Shown here: positions 45,285-54,382 of the stretch, piece by piece
Numbering within the stretch: the stretch's first letter is position 1
How the letters are laid out: the number at the start of each line of letters is the position of its first letter
From: Candidatus Limnocylindrales bacterium
GTDB taxonomy: Bacteria; Moduliflexota; Moduliflexia; Moduliflexales; JAUQPW01
Length of the DNA: 64,000 nucleotides
NCBI GenBank assembly: GCA_035559535.1
Contig: DATMBG010000037.1
Span: forward strand, 173,265 to 237,264
Reading direction: 5' to 3'
Program-made: the position numbers and the translations under genes
Notes under the pieces: generated by a model
Told to the model about the DNA's origin: nothing
Databases searched by the model: none
What the model saw: the letters and a program-made list of their open reading frames with translations, nothing else

Positions 45285-46613
45285 TTAGTGTTCGTGATCT
45301 CCATGCCCATGCTGTCCGCCAGATTCTTTATGACTACTGTGCGTGCCGGGTTCCTGTTTTGAGGTCTCTTGAGAATCCAGAGTCATCAGGTAGGCTGTGA
45401 TAGCCGTAGCTTCTTCGTTAGAGAGGCGAAACCCTGGATGTCGGGCACCTGGATGGGGTTTGTATCCGGTTGGATAAGTCTGGATAGCCGTAGGATTCAG
45501 CAGGTAGTGGGTTAACCAGCTTTCATCGGGAACAAATTCTCTGATTCCTAAAAGGGGAGGTCCATTGGGTACTATATCCGGTGGAAATCCTCCGATCCTA
45601 TGGCATCCGGTGCAATTTAAATTACCTATAAGCATCCGACCTTTCTCTGCCGTCGCTTTAGGGAACCGGGCTTTTGCCAGACTATAGCCATCGGTGGCTT
45701 CAGGCCCTAAACTGAAAATATAATCCCTAAGGGCTGCAATTTGTTTCCATCTATTCCCCTCCAGGATATTTTCCGGTCCGGACTTTTCCTCCGGGAAATA
45801 GGTCGGCATTTTAGTACCGGGTTGAATCTTTTGAGGATCCAAAAGCCAGCGAACAACCCAATCTGGGTTGAGACGTTGCCGGGCTAGGGAGAGGTCAGGC
45901 GCCCATTCCTCGGGGCGGCCTTCCGGCTTTTTATCACCCTGCGGGTGGCATTTGAAACAGGCTAGATACTCCGGGCCGGCTAAACGTGCTCCGGCTTCTA
46001 TACTCTCCTCCGTTGGATAACCGTTAAACTTAAGTTCTTTAGGAAGTGGAGAAGCCTTGGGATCTTTAAGCGTCATAAGATACTCGGTAATTGCCAGGGC
46101 TTCCTCATCTGAAAGCCTGAAGTCCGGCATTCTTTGTTGAATACCCGGACGCAAAGGATAGGGTTGCTTGAGAAAGGAAAATAACCAGGAGGCCTGGACC
46201 TTATCACCTTCAAAATAAAGCTCAGGAAAGTTATGGATATGACCGGTATGCCCATGCCTTGCCTCTACGAGATGGCATCCGGCACAATGTAACTGATCCA
46301 CCAACTCTTTACCCCGGACCTGAAGATTTGTAAGACCCCGGGTTGAGCTGTGGGCCTGTTCTTCAGTCTTATGGGGATGCCCTTCGTGAAGTTCCCGGGA
46401 GGAAGTCATAGGTTGTGGCTCGGTGGGTATTTCCTGCAGATGCCCGACTTCACCTTGATGTTCTTGGTGGGAAGAGGTTGGTTGTTGCGGCTGAAGTGGT
46501 GATCCCTGTTGAGGGGGGGTAGAATGAGGATGTTCCTCATCGGCCAAAAGTAACGATAAAAATCCCCAAATGAAAAAAGAAATCCCCAGGAGAATAAAAG
46601 ACATTCGTTTCAT
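45285..46613 (-). CDS. Triheme c-type cytochrome, His-rich
   Basis: 442 residues. A signal peptide (about 1-24, FLSLLLADEE) leads to a low-complexity Gln/Pro/His region (25-95). Three cytochrome c domains follow: CAGCH (110-114), CFKCH (219-223) and CTGCH (334-338). Each is followed by DLS- or MPxFRLS-type sequences ending in an E-A-x-A-I-T-x-Y-L-M-T-L helix. The C-terminus HSSHKESGGQHGHGDHEH is histidine-rich and may bind metal. It lies next to the PQQ dehydrogenase and its binding-protein partner on the same strand, so it may be their electron acceptor, though it is unlike the usual small XoxG. Confidence 0.87.
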   Translation of the reverse strand: MKRMSFILLGISFFIWGFLSLLLADEEHPHSTPPQQGSPLQPQQPTSSHQEHQGEVGHLQEIPTEPQPMTSSRELHEGHPHKTEEQAHSSTRGLTNLQVRGKELVDQLHCAGCHLVEARHGHTGHIHNFPELYFEGDKVQASWLFSFLKQPYPLRPGIQQRMPDFRLSDEEALAITEYLMTLKDPKASPLPKELKFNGYPTEESIEAGARLAGPEYLACFKCHPQGDKKPEGRPEEWAPDLSLARQRLNPDWVVRWLLDPQKIQPGTKMPTYFPEEKSGPENILEGNRWKQIAALRDYIFSLGPEATDGYSLAKARFPKATAEKGRMLIGNLNCTGCHRIGGFPPDIVPNGPPLLGIREFVPDESWLTHYLLNPTAIQTYPTGYKPHPGARHPGFRLSNEEATAITAYLMTLDSQETSKQEPGTHSSHKESGGQHGHGDHEH

Positions 46614-46867
46614 AGGATTTTCTTTCTCTTTTATATAAGATAAGGAACGATAACCTTAAAATTGCAAATCAAATCTGGAAATTCCCTATCTATCAGAATT
46701 TTTCGAATTAAATGGATGTTACGATGTATGTTATGTTAGGGTGGTACTTACCTGTGAAGGCAAACCTTTCTAAGGTTTGCTTTTTAAATGGTAAGATTCA
46801 CCACAGTTTTGACAAATTGGACTTGCGAAAGTTCCGATAAAATTTCTTTTGCAGTTCCCTGTATTTT

Positions 46868-47803
46868 TTACTTTGTTGGAGGGAAAGGAGGATAATAGGG
46901 AACCCCATATTTGGCCATAATAGACTGAATCGTTCCGTTTTGGGTTAAAAGGGTCAGGGCTGCGTTGATAGCTTCTTCCAGATCTTTGTTAGTCTTATTC
47001 ACACCCATCACGACATTCCATCGAAGTTCTGGTTCTGGAACATAGCCTTCGGGAACTTTAATAGGCGCATCGGGATGTTGTTTAAGATACCAGCCGACTG
47101 CAGCGGCTGTGACGACTGCCGCTTGAATTTCCTTGTTGGCCATAGCCTCTATAATATCTTCTTGGGTCACATAAGGGGTTACGGTAAAACCCTTTTTATG
47201 GGTAAGGATATAATGGGCCCACGAACCGGGTTCAATGCCTATCTTCAAATTTTTATCGAGGTCATCGATACTTTTTATCCCTTGAGCTTCTTTAGGAATC
47301 ACCAATACATTGCCGGTGCCATAGTAAGGCTTGCTTGTAAAGAAACGTCCCCGAGAGTTTTCTTCCTCATCTTCAGGTTGAATAACGCCCATCAAGAAGT
47401 CACATTCTGCGTAATCTCGAGGACGATAAGCCCGAAGATATTCGACTCTTATATTGATCCCCAGAATTTTCCCTACCTCCTTTCCAATCTCCAGTTCATA
47501 ACCCGGCATGTCCAGATCCCGGCTGGAATAAGGTAAACTATTGGGACTCGCACAGAGATAAAAGGTTCGTTTCTGGCGGGTTTCTTTAGGGAGAGTTTCA
47601 GATTGAGAGGCAGGTAGCTGAGGTTGAGCCGGTTGAGCTTTTTCTACAACTTGAATGACCGGAGGATGAGGCAGCAGGAGTTCTTTAAAGGAGGAAGTTT
47701 CTATGGCACTTAAGAGCGAAGGGAACAAGGCCCAGGACAAAAAGCATCCTAAAAGGACACTCCCTATAGAAGGGAGTTTTTGCCTGATATCAGGGTATTG
47801 CAT
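46868..47803 (-). CDS. xoxJ: Quinoprotein dehydrogenase-associated periplasmic binding protein (XoxJ/MoxJ-like)
   Basis: 311 residues with an N-terminal signal helix (about 14-33). It has the two-lobed solute-binding (SBP_bac_3) fold with the pattern of XoxJ/MoxJ proteins: LCASPNSLPYSSRDLDMPGYELEIGKEVGKILG, VEYLRAYRPRDYAECDFLMGV and NKEIQAAVVTAAAVGWYL. Such proteins assist maturation of PQQ alcohol dehydrogenases rather than feeding a transporter; no ABC permease is nearby. It lies 392 bp downstream of xoxF on the same strand. Periplasmic. Confidence 0.87.
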   Translation of the reverse strand: MQYPDIRQKLPSIGSVLLGCFLSWALFPSLLSAIETSSFKELLLPHPPVIQVVEKAQPAQPQLPASQSETLPKETRQKRTFYLCASPNSLPYSSRDLDMPGYELEIGKEVGKILGINIRVEYLRAYRPRDYAECDFLMGVIQPEDEEENSRGRFFTSKPYYGTGNVLVIPKEAQGIKSIDDLDKNLKIGIEPGSWAHYILTHKKGFTVTPYVTQEDIIEAMANKEIQAAVVTAAAVGWYLKQHPDAPIKVPEGYVPEPELRWNVVMGVNKTNKDLEEAINAALTLLTQNGTIQSIMAKYGVPYYPPFPPTK

Positions 47804-48195
47804 AATTTAACTTTCGTTTATTCCTTATAAAGGCCATAGGGTAACTTCTCTGAGTTGCCCTTCTTATCCTGTTTCTTATACCAATTTTTGGTTGAAACTG
47901 ACCCTTAACTTTCCTGTTCCCTCTAAGCTTGTTGAAGGAAGAAAAGGAGAGGAACAAGATCGTTTAGGGCATATTTCAGTTTGAAACTGGTATTACGTGA
48001 AGTCATGTTAATTACACCCCGTTCGTCCGGAGCAGGTTGAAGGGCGCAGGGGGTACAGGGAGGGGTTTCCCTGGCGGACATTTCAAAACAGAAAGGATGT
48101 TAACTGCAAAACCCCTCTTTGCCGTTTAAAAAAGAAGAGGGAATAGAGTATAGAACTCCACCCCCTTTTGAGGACTACCCGGGTTAGACGTTAAA
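47804..48195. other. Gap between xoxF and xoxJ
   Basis: 392 bp with no supported gene. TTTGGTTGAAACTGACC near 47886 and TTCAGTTTGAAACTGG near 47975 are loosely related inverted/direct copies. No T-run terminator is seen after xoxF. Confidence 0.45.
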
Positions 48196-49896
48196 TTATC
48201 TTTTTAAACCATAGATAAATAAGGTTGCACTGTTTTTCCAGTTTTCGGTCTCCGGCCAGAGTTGTGGATAGAGGCCGACCACTTTAGAACCCCATCCCGA
48301 GGGGATGGCCACATACTGGATTCCTTTAACGGTATAGGTAACAGGTCCTCCGCGATGTCCCGAACCGGCGTTGAAGCTCCATAAGGTCTCTCCGGTGTCC
48401 TGATCCAGTGCTTTAGCGTTCCCTTCTGCATCCCCATAGAAAATGAGGCCTCCAGCAGTAGCCAGGAAGCTGCTGAGGGTAGGATATTTCTCTTTCACAC
48501 GCCACTTGTTTTTACCGGTTAGAGGATCCCAGGCGTCTATATGTCCACCTGTTTCACCCTTTACTGCAGGTCTGGCAATCAGGTCTGCACTAAAAAAGGT
48601 TTGGGCCTGGGGTACTGTGATAGGGCTTTCTTTACGAACGGTAGTTTCCTGACACCACTCAATTCCGTTGGTAAACCAGATTCCCGTCTTGGGATTATAG
48701 GCCCCGGCGTTCCAGGATCTACCTCCTCCCGTAGAGGGACAGTTAAAGAATTTCTCTCCGAGTTTCGGAGCCCGGACGTTCAGGAGTCTTCCATTCTTAT
48801 CTACACCACTAAACCAGTCCAGGTTGTCGATCATTGCAAAGCCACTGATATACTTTCCATTAGTTCGATCTAAAACATTCACCCAGCCTCCCTTATTGGG
48901 ATGGACCAAAAGTTTTCTTCCATCTTTTGTATCAATCAAAACACTTTCCCAGGTGCTATCGAAATCTAAGGGATCGTGGGGATTTTCCTGGAAATACCAC
49001 TTCAATTTCCCGGTATCGGGGTCCAGGGCCAGAATACTACTTGTGTAGAGGTTATCCCCGGGTCGGGCTTCCCCCCAGTCATAATCCGGGGCCGGGTTTG
49101 CGGTTCCCCAATAAACCAGATTCAATTCAGGATCATAAGACCCTGTCATCCAGCCCCCTCCACCACCCGTCTTCCAGGAGTCACCTCCCCAGGTCTCACT
49201 GCCGGGTTCGTTCTTGCTTTTATCGGGGATGGTGTAGAACCGCCAGGCCTCTTTTCCATCTTTGAGATAGTAAGCTGCAATAAATCCCCGAATCGGCAGC
49301 TCTCCCCCGGTGGTCCCCACGATTACCTTGTCCTTTACAACCAGAGGGGCTCCGGTAATGTTATTCCCGTTTTTGGTCCAGTCATCAACCTGAGTCTTCC
49401 ATACTTCTTTACCATCCTCCATACTCAGCGCAACCAGATAACCATCAATGGTACCCATAAAAATTTTGCCGTCTCCAATGGCTACACCCCGATTGTAAGG
49501 AATAAAGAAGGTGTTGATTTCCTTGGGATATTTGTAGAAATAACTCCAGATGACCTTACAGGTGGAAGCATCCAAAGCGTAGACCCGATTCCAGGAGGTG
49601 GAGAGATAAAGAATCCCTTCATAGACAATGGGTGTTGCTTCTAAACCTTCATCGATGGCATTTCCTCCGGGTTGAAAGGCACAAACAGGAACCAGATCCT
49701 TAATGTTAGCTTTATTGATTTGATCCAGTTCACTATAACGCCAGGCAGCATAATTACCATGATAATGTAACCAATGATCTTTACCAGGGTTGAGAAGCTC
49801 TTGAGAGGTTGGTTTTCCCTCGGCACCAAAACTTATGGGTTCTAAAACTAAAACTCCGGCTATTAAATAGGCCATCAATTTGAGAACTTTATTCAC
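48196..49896 (-). CDS. xoxF: PQQ-dependent alcohol dehydrogenase, lanthanide type (XoxF-like)
   Basis: 566 residues from GTG 49894-49896, with AAAGGAGG eight nt upstream. A signal peptide (about 1-25) is followed by an eight-bladed propeller. Metal and catalytic residues: E199 (GGELPIRG), N267 (GTANPAP), catalytic D311 and the extra D313 in LDFDS. The D-x-D pair marks lanthanide-using enzymes, since calcium-type MxaF has Ala at the second place. Unusually, the neighbouring-cysteine pair of the family (CCxxxNRG) is replaced by F130-F131 (TFFIPYNRG). It oxidises a primary alcohol in the periplasm and hands electrons to a cytochrome c. XoxJ and a triheme cytochrome follow. Confidence 0.9.
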   Translation of the reverse strand: MNKVLKLMAYLIAGVLVLEPISFGAEGKPTSQELLNPGKDHWLHYHGNYAAWRYSELDQINKANIKDLVPVCAFQPGGNAIDEGLEATPIVYEGILYLSTSWNRVYALDASTCKVIWSYFYKYPKEINTFFIPYNRGVAIGDGKIFMGTIDGYLVALSMEDGKEVWKTQVDDWTKNGNNITGAPLVVKDKVIVGTTGGELPIRGFIAAYYLKDGKEAWRFYTIPDKSKNEPGSETWGGDSWKTGGGGGWMTGSYDPELNLVYWGTANPAPDYDWGEARPGDNLYTSSILALDPDTGKLKWYFQENPHDPLDFDSTWESVLIDTKDGRKLLVHPNKGGWVNVLDRTNGKYISGFAMIDNLDWFSGVDKNGRLLNVRAPKLGEKFFNCPSTGGGRSWNAGAYNPKTGIWFTNGIEWCQETTVRKESPITVPQAQTFFSADLIARPAVKGETGGHIDAWDPLTGKNKWRVKEKYPTLSSFLATAGGLIFYGDAEGNAKALDQDTGETLWSFNAGSGHRGGPVTYTVKGIQYVAIPSGWGSKVVGLYPQLWPETENWKNSATLFIYGLKR

Positions 49897-50132
49897 TGGT
49901 GATTCCTCCTTTATGGTTATTTAATCTATTCTATCTATTATAAAGATTACCTGCTTCTTACTCCAAGATTCCTAGCTTACCAGTCTCCCGTAATTTATAA
50001 CCGCTCTATTTATCCTGACAAGGTTAAATCGGGTTTTAACCTTAGAAGCTCCGTAGCCCGCGGTAGGCAGGAGCAAACAGGTCCTTTCTTAGCTTTGGTG
50101 GCAAGCGATCTATTCCAACAGGTTACTCCTCC

Positions 50133-50843
50133 TTATTTAGGAGTATAAAGTGTACCCGTTTGGGCATCTAAAAATAAAATCTCATCGGCCACCTGCCTTG
50201 CGAACTCCTCATCCAGAGTTACGATAAAAGCAGTGAGGGCCATCTTTTTGTTTATTTTCCTTATCAATTTTCCTATGTTTCTCGCAGCTCTTGCATCTAA
50301 ACCCAGGGTTGGCTCTTCATACAAAAGGATTTTAGGTTCATAGGCCAGGGCCCGGGCCACCTCTACCCGTTTTCTTGCTTCCTGTTCCAAATCGGAAGGA
50401 AACTTGATTGCATATTCAGAAGACAATCTGACTTTTCTCATCAAATCTCCGACCCTCCTGGCGATTTCCTCCTCGCTGAAAAGTCGGTCTATCCTTAACT
50501 TTAGAGGCAAGGCGATATTCACGCCTACGGTCAGATTATTGAAGAGTAAGGAACGTTGGGAGACCAGACCAAAATTCTCCAGAAACTTATGCCAGTCTGC
50601 ATCATCTTTAAGATCCCGGGTATCTATTCCCAGGACCCGGACTCTTCCCGAGTCTGGAAGGGAAGCCCCATTAATTAAGTTCAATAAAAGCTCCTTTCCA
50701 CTATGGGGAGGTCCGACAATCGCAAGACTCTTACCGTGCTGGACCTGGAAACTGATATCTTTTAGAATCTCTCTACCTTCAAAAGATTTGGTTACATTTT
50801 GCAATTCTATTTCGATAATGGGGGCTTTTTTAAAACCGAACAT
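50133..50843 (-). CDS. Degenerate ABC-type ATPase domain protein
   Basis: 236 residues with the overall plan of an MlaF-like ABC ATPase, but most catalytic motifs are altered. Walker A reads GPPHSGKE (Glu instead of Ser/Thr), the signature is SDLEQEARKR instead of LSGGQxxR, Walker B ends YEEP instead of YDEP, and the switch histidine region reads VTLDEE with no His. The Q-loop (LVSQRSLLF) and D-loop (GLDAR) remain. No permease or substrate-binding gene is adjacent. ATP hydrolysis is doubtful; a structural or regulatory nucleotide-binding role is inferred. The frame is intact, with no stops, so it is under selection. Confidence 0.82.
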   Translation of the reverse strand: MFGFKKAPIIEIELQNVTKSFEGREILKDISFQVQHGKSLAIVGPPHSGKELLLNLINGASLPDSGRVRVLGIDTRDLKDDADWHKFLENFGLVSQRSLLFNNLTVGVNIALPLKLRIDRLFSEEEIARRVGDLMRKVRLSSEYAIKFPSDLEQEARKRVEVARALAYEPKILLYEEPTLGLDARAARNIGKLIRKINKKMALTAFIVTLDEEFARQVADEILFLDAQTGTLYTPK

Positions 50844-51060
50844 GCTTTTATTTTATATATAAATAGATAAGGTTGTCAATTTAAATTTTATAAAGATTAC
50901 TCTACATAACTACCTTTAAATGAAGCACTTACACAAGATTACCTCTACAAAATCTATTTCCTTTCAACTTGACCCGAGTACCTCTTTGGATGTATACTTA
51001 CTTTTACGTAATTGTAATCTTAACCCAAGTTAAGAAAGTTCTATGATAGGAGAAGCTAAA

Positions 51061-51888
51061 ATGGTAAAAACCGAAGAGAAGTATCAGCGTCTGAAACAAA
51101 TTTTAAAAGACATGGAGGGGGTTTTGGTTGCTTTCTCGGCCGGGGTGGATAGTACTTTTGTACTTAAAGTTGCACATGATGTCTTAGGAGAGAAGGTTCT
51201 CGCGGTTACGGCGCGTTCTGTTACTTATCCCCTTGCAGAATTAGAAGAAGCCAAGCAATTAGCCTCTTCTTTAGGGGTGAGGCATCTTATTGTTGAGTCT
51301 AAGGAGATCAATGTTCCCGGATTTAGTAACAACCCGCCCAATCGTTGCTATTATTGCAAAACCGAGTTATATGATATACTGACCGAGATAGCCCGTCGGG
51401 AAAATATCCCCTATGTTGTGGATGGAACCAATTACGATGATATCCAGGATTATCGTCCGGGCATGAAGGCGACAGCGGAACATGGTGTAAGAAGCCCTTT
51501 AAAGGAGGCCGGACTTACCAAGGAAGAAATCCGATATCTTTCCAGAGAATTGGGTCTTCCAACCTGGGATAAGCCTTCATTTGCCTGTTTATCCTCTCGA
51601 TTTCCTTACGGGGACCAGATTACAGTTGAAAAGTTACAGAGGGTGGAGGCTGCCGAAAACTTTTTGCGGCAGTTTAAGTTTAAGCAATTACGGGTTCGTC
51701 ATCATGATAAAATTGCACGTATTGAATTAACCAAAGAAGATATGGTTCGAGTGGTTACAACTGATATCGGCGATAAGATCGTGGCTAAATTTAAAGAGTT
51801 AGGTTATGCGTATGTTACTTTAGATCTTCAAGGATATCGGACCGGAAGTATGAATGAGGTCCTGTTGAAATTAGAAATGGTCAACTAA
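51061..51888 (+). CDS. larE: ATP-dependent sacrificial sulfur transferase LarE
   Basis: 275 residues from ATG 51061 (GGAG eight nt upstream; an in-frame ATG at 51043 is less supported). The PP-loop is SAGVDS (26-31). C96 and C99 lie in NRCYYCK. C176 in FACLSSR falls at the residue known to donate sulfur in the Lactobacillus enzyme. LarE converts the pyridinium dicarboxylate precursor to its thio forms for the nickel-pincer cofactor of lactate racemase and relatives. larB follows after 1 bp; larC and a LarA-type enzyme are not in the window. Confidence 0.93.
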   Translation: MVKTEEKYQRLKQILKDMEGVLVAFSAGVDSTFVLKVAHDVLGEKVLAVTARSVTYPLAELEEAKQLASSLGVRHLIVESKEINVPGFSNNPPNRCYYCKTELYDILTEIARRENIPYVVDGTNYDDIQDYRPGMKATAEHGVRSPLKEAGLTKEEIRYLSRELGLPTWDKPSFACLSSRFPYGDQITVEKLQRVEAAENFLRQFKFKQLRVRHHDKIARIELTKEDMVRVVTTDIGDKIVAKFKELGYAYVTLDLQGYRTGSMNEVLLKLEMVN

Positions 51889-51889
51889 T

Positions 51890-52651
51890 ATGGATATCGA
51901 AAAGTTAAGAGCGCTACTTGAAGGAGTCCGGGAGGGTTCTTTAAGTATTGATAGAGCTTTGGAGAGGTTAAAAAGCCTCCCTTATGAAGATCTCGGTTTT
52001 GCTAAGGTTGACCACCATCGACATCTCCGTAAGGGGACTCCCGAGGTTGTCTTCTGTCAGGGAAAAACGGTCGAACAGGTCGTCAAGATTGTAGAAAGAC
52101 TGATCAAGACTGGAGAATCCAATATCCTGGCGACTCGAGCTTCCGAGGAGGTCTATCAGGGAATCAAACAGGTTATCGGAACGGTAGAGTACCACTCTAT
52201 GGCCAGAGTGGTTGTTGTCTGCCCTAAACCGACGAATCCTCAGGTAGGATGTATCGCCCTTATAAGTGCGGGAACGGCAGACCTTCCGGTCGCAGAAGAA
52301 GCCGCTGTAGTAGCCGAAACGCTCGGAAACCGGGTGGAAAGGATTTACGATGTGGGGGTAGCCGGTTTACATCGTCTGCTGGATAATCTTAAACGAATTG
52401 TAGAAGCCAATGTCATTATCGTTGTGGCCGGGATGGAAGGAGCTCTTCCCAGTGTTGTGGGGGGTTTAGTCGATAAGCCGATCATTGCAGTTCCCACCAG
52501 TGTGGGATATGGAGCCAGTTTCCATGGGCTGTCAGCTTTGCTGACCATGCTTAATAGCTGTGCACCAGGCATATCAGTGGTTAATATCGATAACGGATTT
52601 GGTGCTGCTTATCAGGCGAGTTTAATTAATAAAATGTGTGCTAAGTCGTGA
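51890..52651 (+). CDS. larB: Nickel-pincer cofactor biosynthesis protein LarB
   Basis: 253 residues. The N-terminal region carries FAKVDHHRHLRKGTPEVVFCQGKT, with the conserved K/D/H residues that start the family. The C-terminal PurE-like domain (about 115-250) reads PTNPQVGCIALISAGTADLPVAEEAA...VVAGMEGALPSVVGGL...VPTSVGYGASFHGLSALLTMLNSCAPGISVVNIDNGFGAA. LarB carboxylates and hydrolyses nicotinic acid adenine dinucleotide in the first step of pincer synthesis. It is directly downstream of larE and its stop overlaps the next gene by 4 bp. Confidence 0.94.
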   Translation: MDIEKLRALLEGVREGSLSIDRALERLKSLPYEDLGFAKVDHHRHLRKGTPEVVFCQGKTVEQVVKIVERLIKTGESNILATRASEEVYQGIKQVIGTVEYHSMARVVVVCPKPTNPQVGCIALISAGTADLPVAEEAAVVAETLGNRVERIYDVGVAGLHRLLDNLKRIVEANVIIVVAGMEGALPSVVGGLVDKPIIAVPTSVGYGASFHGLSALLTMLNSCAPGISVVNIDNGFGAAYQASLINKMCAKS

Positions 52652-53337
52652 AGCCGAAAAACCACATATTTTCTCCTATGGCACGTGGGTTATTTATAAC
52701 CTTTGAAGGGATTGAAGGCAGTGGTAAAACAACCCAGGCTACTCTCCTGGTTGAGTATCTAAAATCTAAGGATATTCCGGTTTTATATACCCGTGAGCCG
52801 GGTGGTACCCCCATTGGAGATCAAATCAGAAAAGTTTTATTAAATACTGAAAATCATCACATGACAGGACTTACAGAGCTTTTACTCTACGGTGCAAGTC
52901 GAGCCCAGCATGTTGAGCAGCTTATTCGTCCGAGTTTAGAAAAGGGTGTGATGGTGGTCTGTGATCGGTATACCGATGCTACCCTCGCTTACCAATGGGC
53001 CGGAAGGGGACTTGACCGAAAGGCTGTTGAGATGGTCAATGGGCTGGCAACCTCAGGACTTTATCCTGATCTTACCATCTTGCTGGATGTACCTGTAGAA
53101 CTCGGCCTGGAACGGGCTAAAAGCAGAAATTTGAAACTAAATTTACAAAATCGAGAAGGGCGATTTGAAGAAGAAAGTCTTTCCTTTCACCACCGGGTTC
53201 GAGAAGGGTATCGGAAGTTAGCTGCTGGTGAGCCGGATCGGATTTATTTAATCGATGGGACCCAAGATATACAGACCATCCATGAAGAAATCAAGCGGAT
53301 TGTCCTTGCAAGAAGGACTGATAAGAGTGAAGGGTAA
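52648..53337 (+). CDS. tmk: Thymidylate kinase
   Basis: 229 residues from a GTG that overlaps the larB stop (GTGA). An ATG ten codons later (52678, MARGLFITFEG) is an equally good start; neither has a clear ribosome site. FITFEGIEGSGKTTQ is the P-loop, YTREPGGTPIGDQIR the thymidylate-binding DRX-type region, and VVCDRYTDATLAYQWAGRG and LLDVPVELGLERAKSR the core and lid. It phosphorylates dTMP to dTDP. It forms a housekeeping run with holB and metG. Confidence 0.95.
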   Translation: MKPKNHIFSPMARGLFITFEGIEGSGKTTQATLLVEYLKSKDIPVLYTREPGGTPIGDQIRKVLLNTENHHMTGLTELLLYGASRAQHVEQLIRPSLEKGVMVVCDRYTDATLAYQWAGRGLDRKAVEMVNGLATSGLYPDLTILLDVPVELGLERAKSRNLKLNLQNREGRFEEESLSFHHRVREGYRKLAAGEPDRIYLIDGTQDIQTIHEEIKRIVLARRTDKSEG

Positions 53338-53344
53338 GGAATAA

Positions 53345-54382
53345 ATGTCCTTTTCAACCATCATAGGCCAGGAAGAGGCCGTCCATTTAATCAGAAAGGC
53401 TCTGGCTAGAAACCGGGTACCCCATGCTTATCTCTTCACAGGACCCGAAGGGATTGGAAAAAAACTCACAGCCCTGACTCTGGCTAAAGCTTTGAATTGC
53501 CTGGTCGCATCCGATGATGCCTGTGAGACCTGTAAGTCTTGTTATAAGATTCATAAAGGATGCCACCCGGATGTAGAAATAATCGAAGCCGAAGGCCAGT
53601 TTATTAAAATCGATCAGATTCGAGAGTTACAAAAACAGGTCGGTTATAAACCTTTTGAGGGAAGAAAAAAAGTTAGCATCCTTAATAACGCAGAAAAGTT
53701 AAACCTGGAGGCTGCCAATGCTTTATTAAAAACTTTAGAAGAGCCCCCTCCTGATACGGTGTTTATCCTGATAAGTTCAAGCCCCAGTGCTCTGTTGCCG
53801 ACTATTGTTTCTCGATGTCAATCGATACGGTTTAGTCCCTTAGGCCTCCAGCATACGGAGCAGTTTTTGGTAGAGAAAGGAGTTGCAACCGGTCCAAAAG
53901 CTCACTTATTGGCTGCTTTATCTGAAGGAAGACCTGGAAGGGCTTTAAATATGGACATAGACAGGATCCTTTCCCTTCGGGAACAGATCCTGGAGCTTAT
54001 GGATTTGATGATCCCCGATGGGGGTTTGAGGACCGATCTGCAGCCTAACAGGACACAGGTTTTGTCTTTGCCCGATTCCGGGATAAAAGTTTTACTGGGC
54101 AAAATCGAAGAGTTTACACGGGATCGGGATCAAACCGAAGAGCTTTTAGACTTTTTATTGGTTTTTTATAGGGATCTGCTCCTGTTATCTGAGCAGGGAA
54201 ATCCCGGCTTCCTGGTAAATCAGGATCTGATTTCATTCTTAGAAAGATATAAAACCCGCATATCTTCTCAGAAGATTTTGAAGATTTGTCAGGATATCTA
54301 TCAAACAAAAGTTAACTTGCAACATAACGCAAATCTCCAATTGGCCTTGGAAGACCTGTTCTTAAAGATCATGGAAACTTAA
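53345..54382 (+). CDS. holB: DNA polymerase III delta-prime subunit
   Basis: 345 residues. AAA+ clamp-loader domain: Walker A GPEGIGKKL (Lys-Lys-Leu instead of GK-S/T, as usual for inactive delta-prime), a four-cysteine zinc module CETCKSCYKIHKGC (about 59-72), and a sensor region NALLKTLEEPPPDTVFILISSSPSALLPTIVSRCQSIRFSPL. It is a structural clamp-loader subunit. It starts 7 bp after tmk with AAGGAATAAATG. The tmk-holB pairing is common in bacteria. Confidence 0.93.
   Translation: MSFSTIIGQEEAVHLIRKALARNRVPHAYLFTGPEGIGKKLTALTLAKALNCLVASDDACETCKSCYKIHKGCHPDVEIIEAEGQFIKIDQIRELQKQVGYKPFEGRKKVSILNNAEKLNLEAANALLKTLEEPPPDTVFILISSSPSALLPTIVSRCQSIRFSPLGLQHTEQFLVEKGVATGPKAHLLAALSEGRPGRALNMDIDRILSLREQILELMDLMIPDGGLRTDLQPNRTQVLSLPDSGIKVLLGKIEEFTRDRDQTEELLDFLLVFYRDLLLLSEQGNPGFLVNQDLISFLERYKTRISSQKILKICQDIYQTKVNLQHNANLQLALEDLFLKIMET

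Noticed and set aside
48541-49644. Several plus-strand frames opposite xoxF
   Set aside because: Shadows of the PQQ dehydrogenase; no independent domain or start signals.
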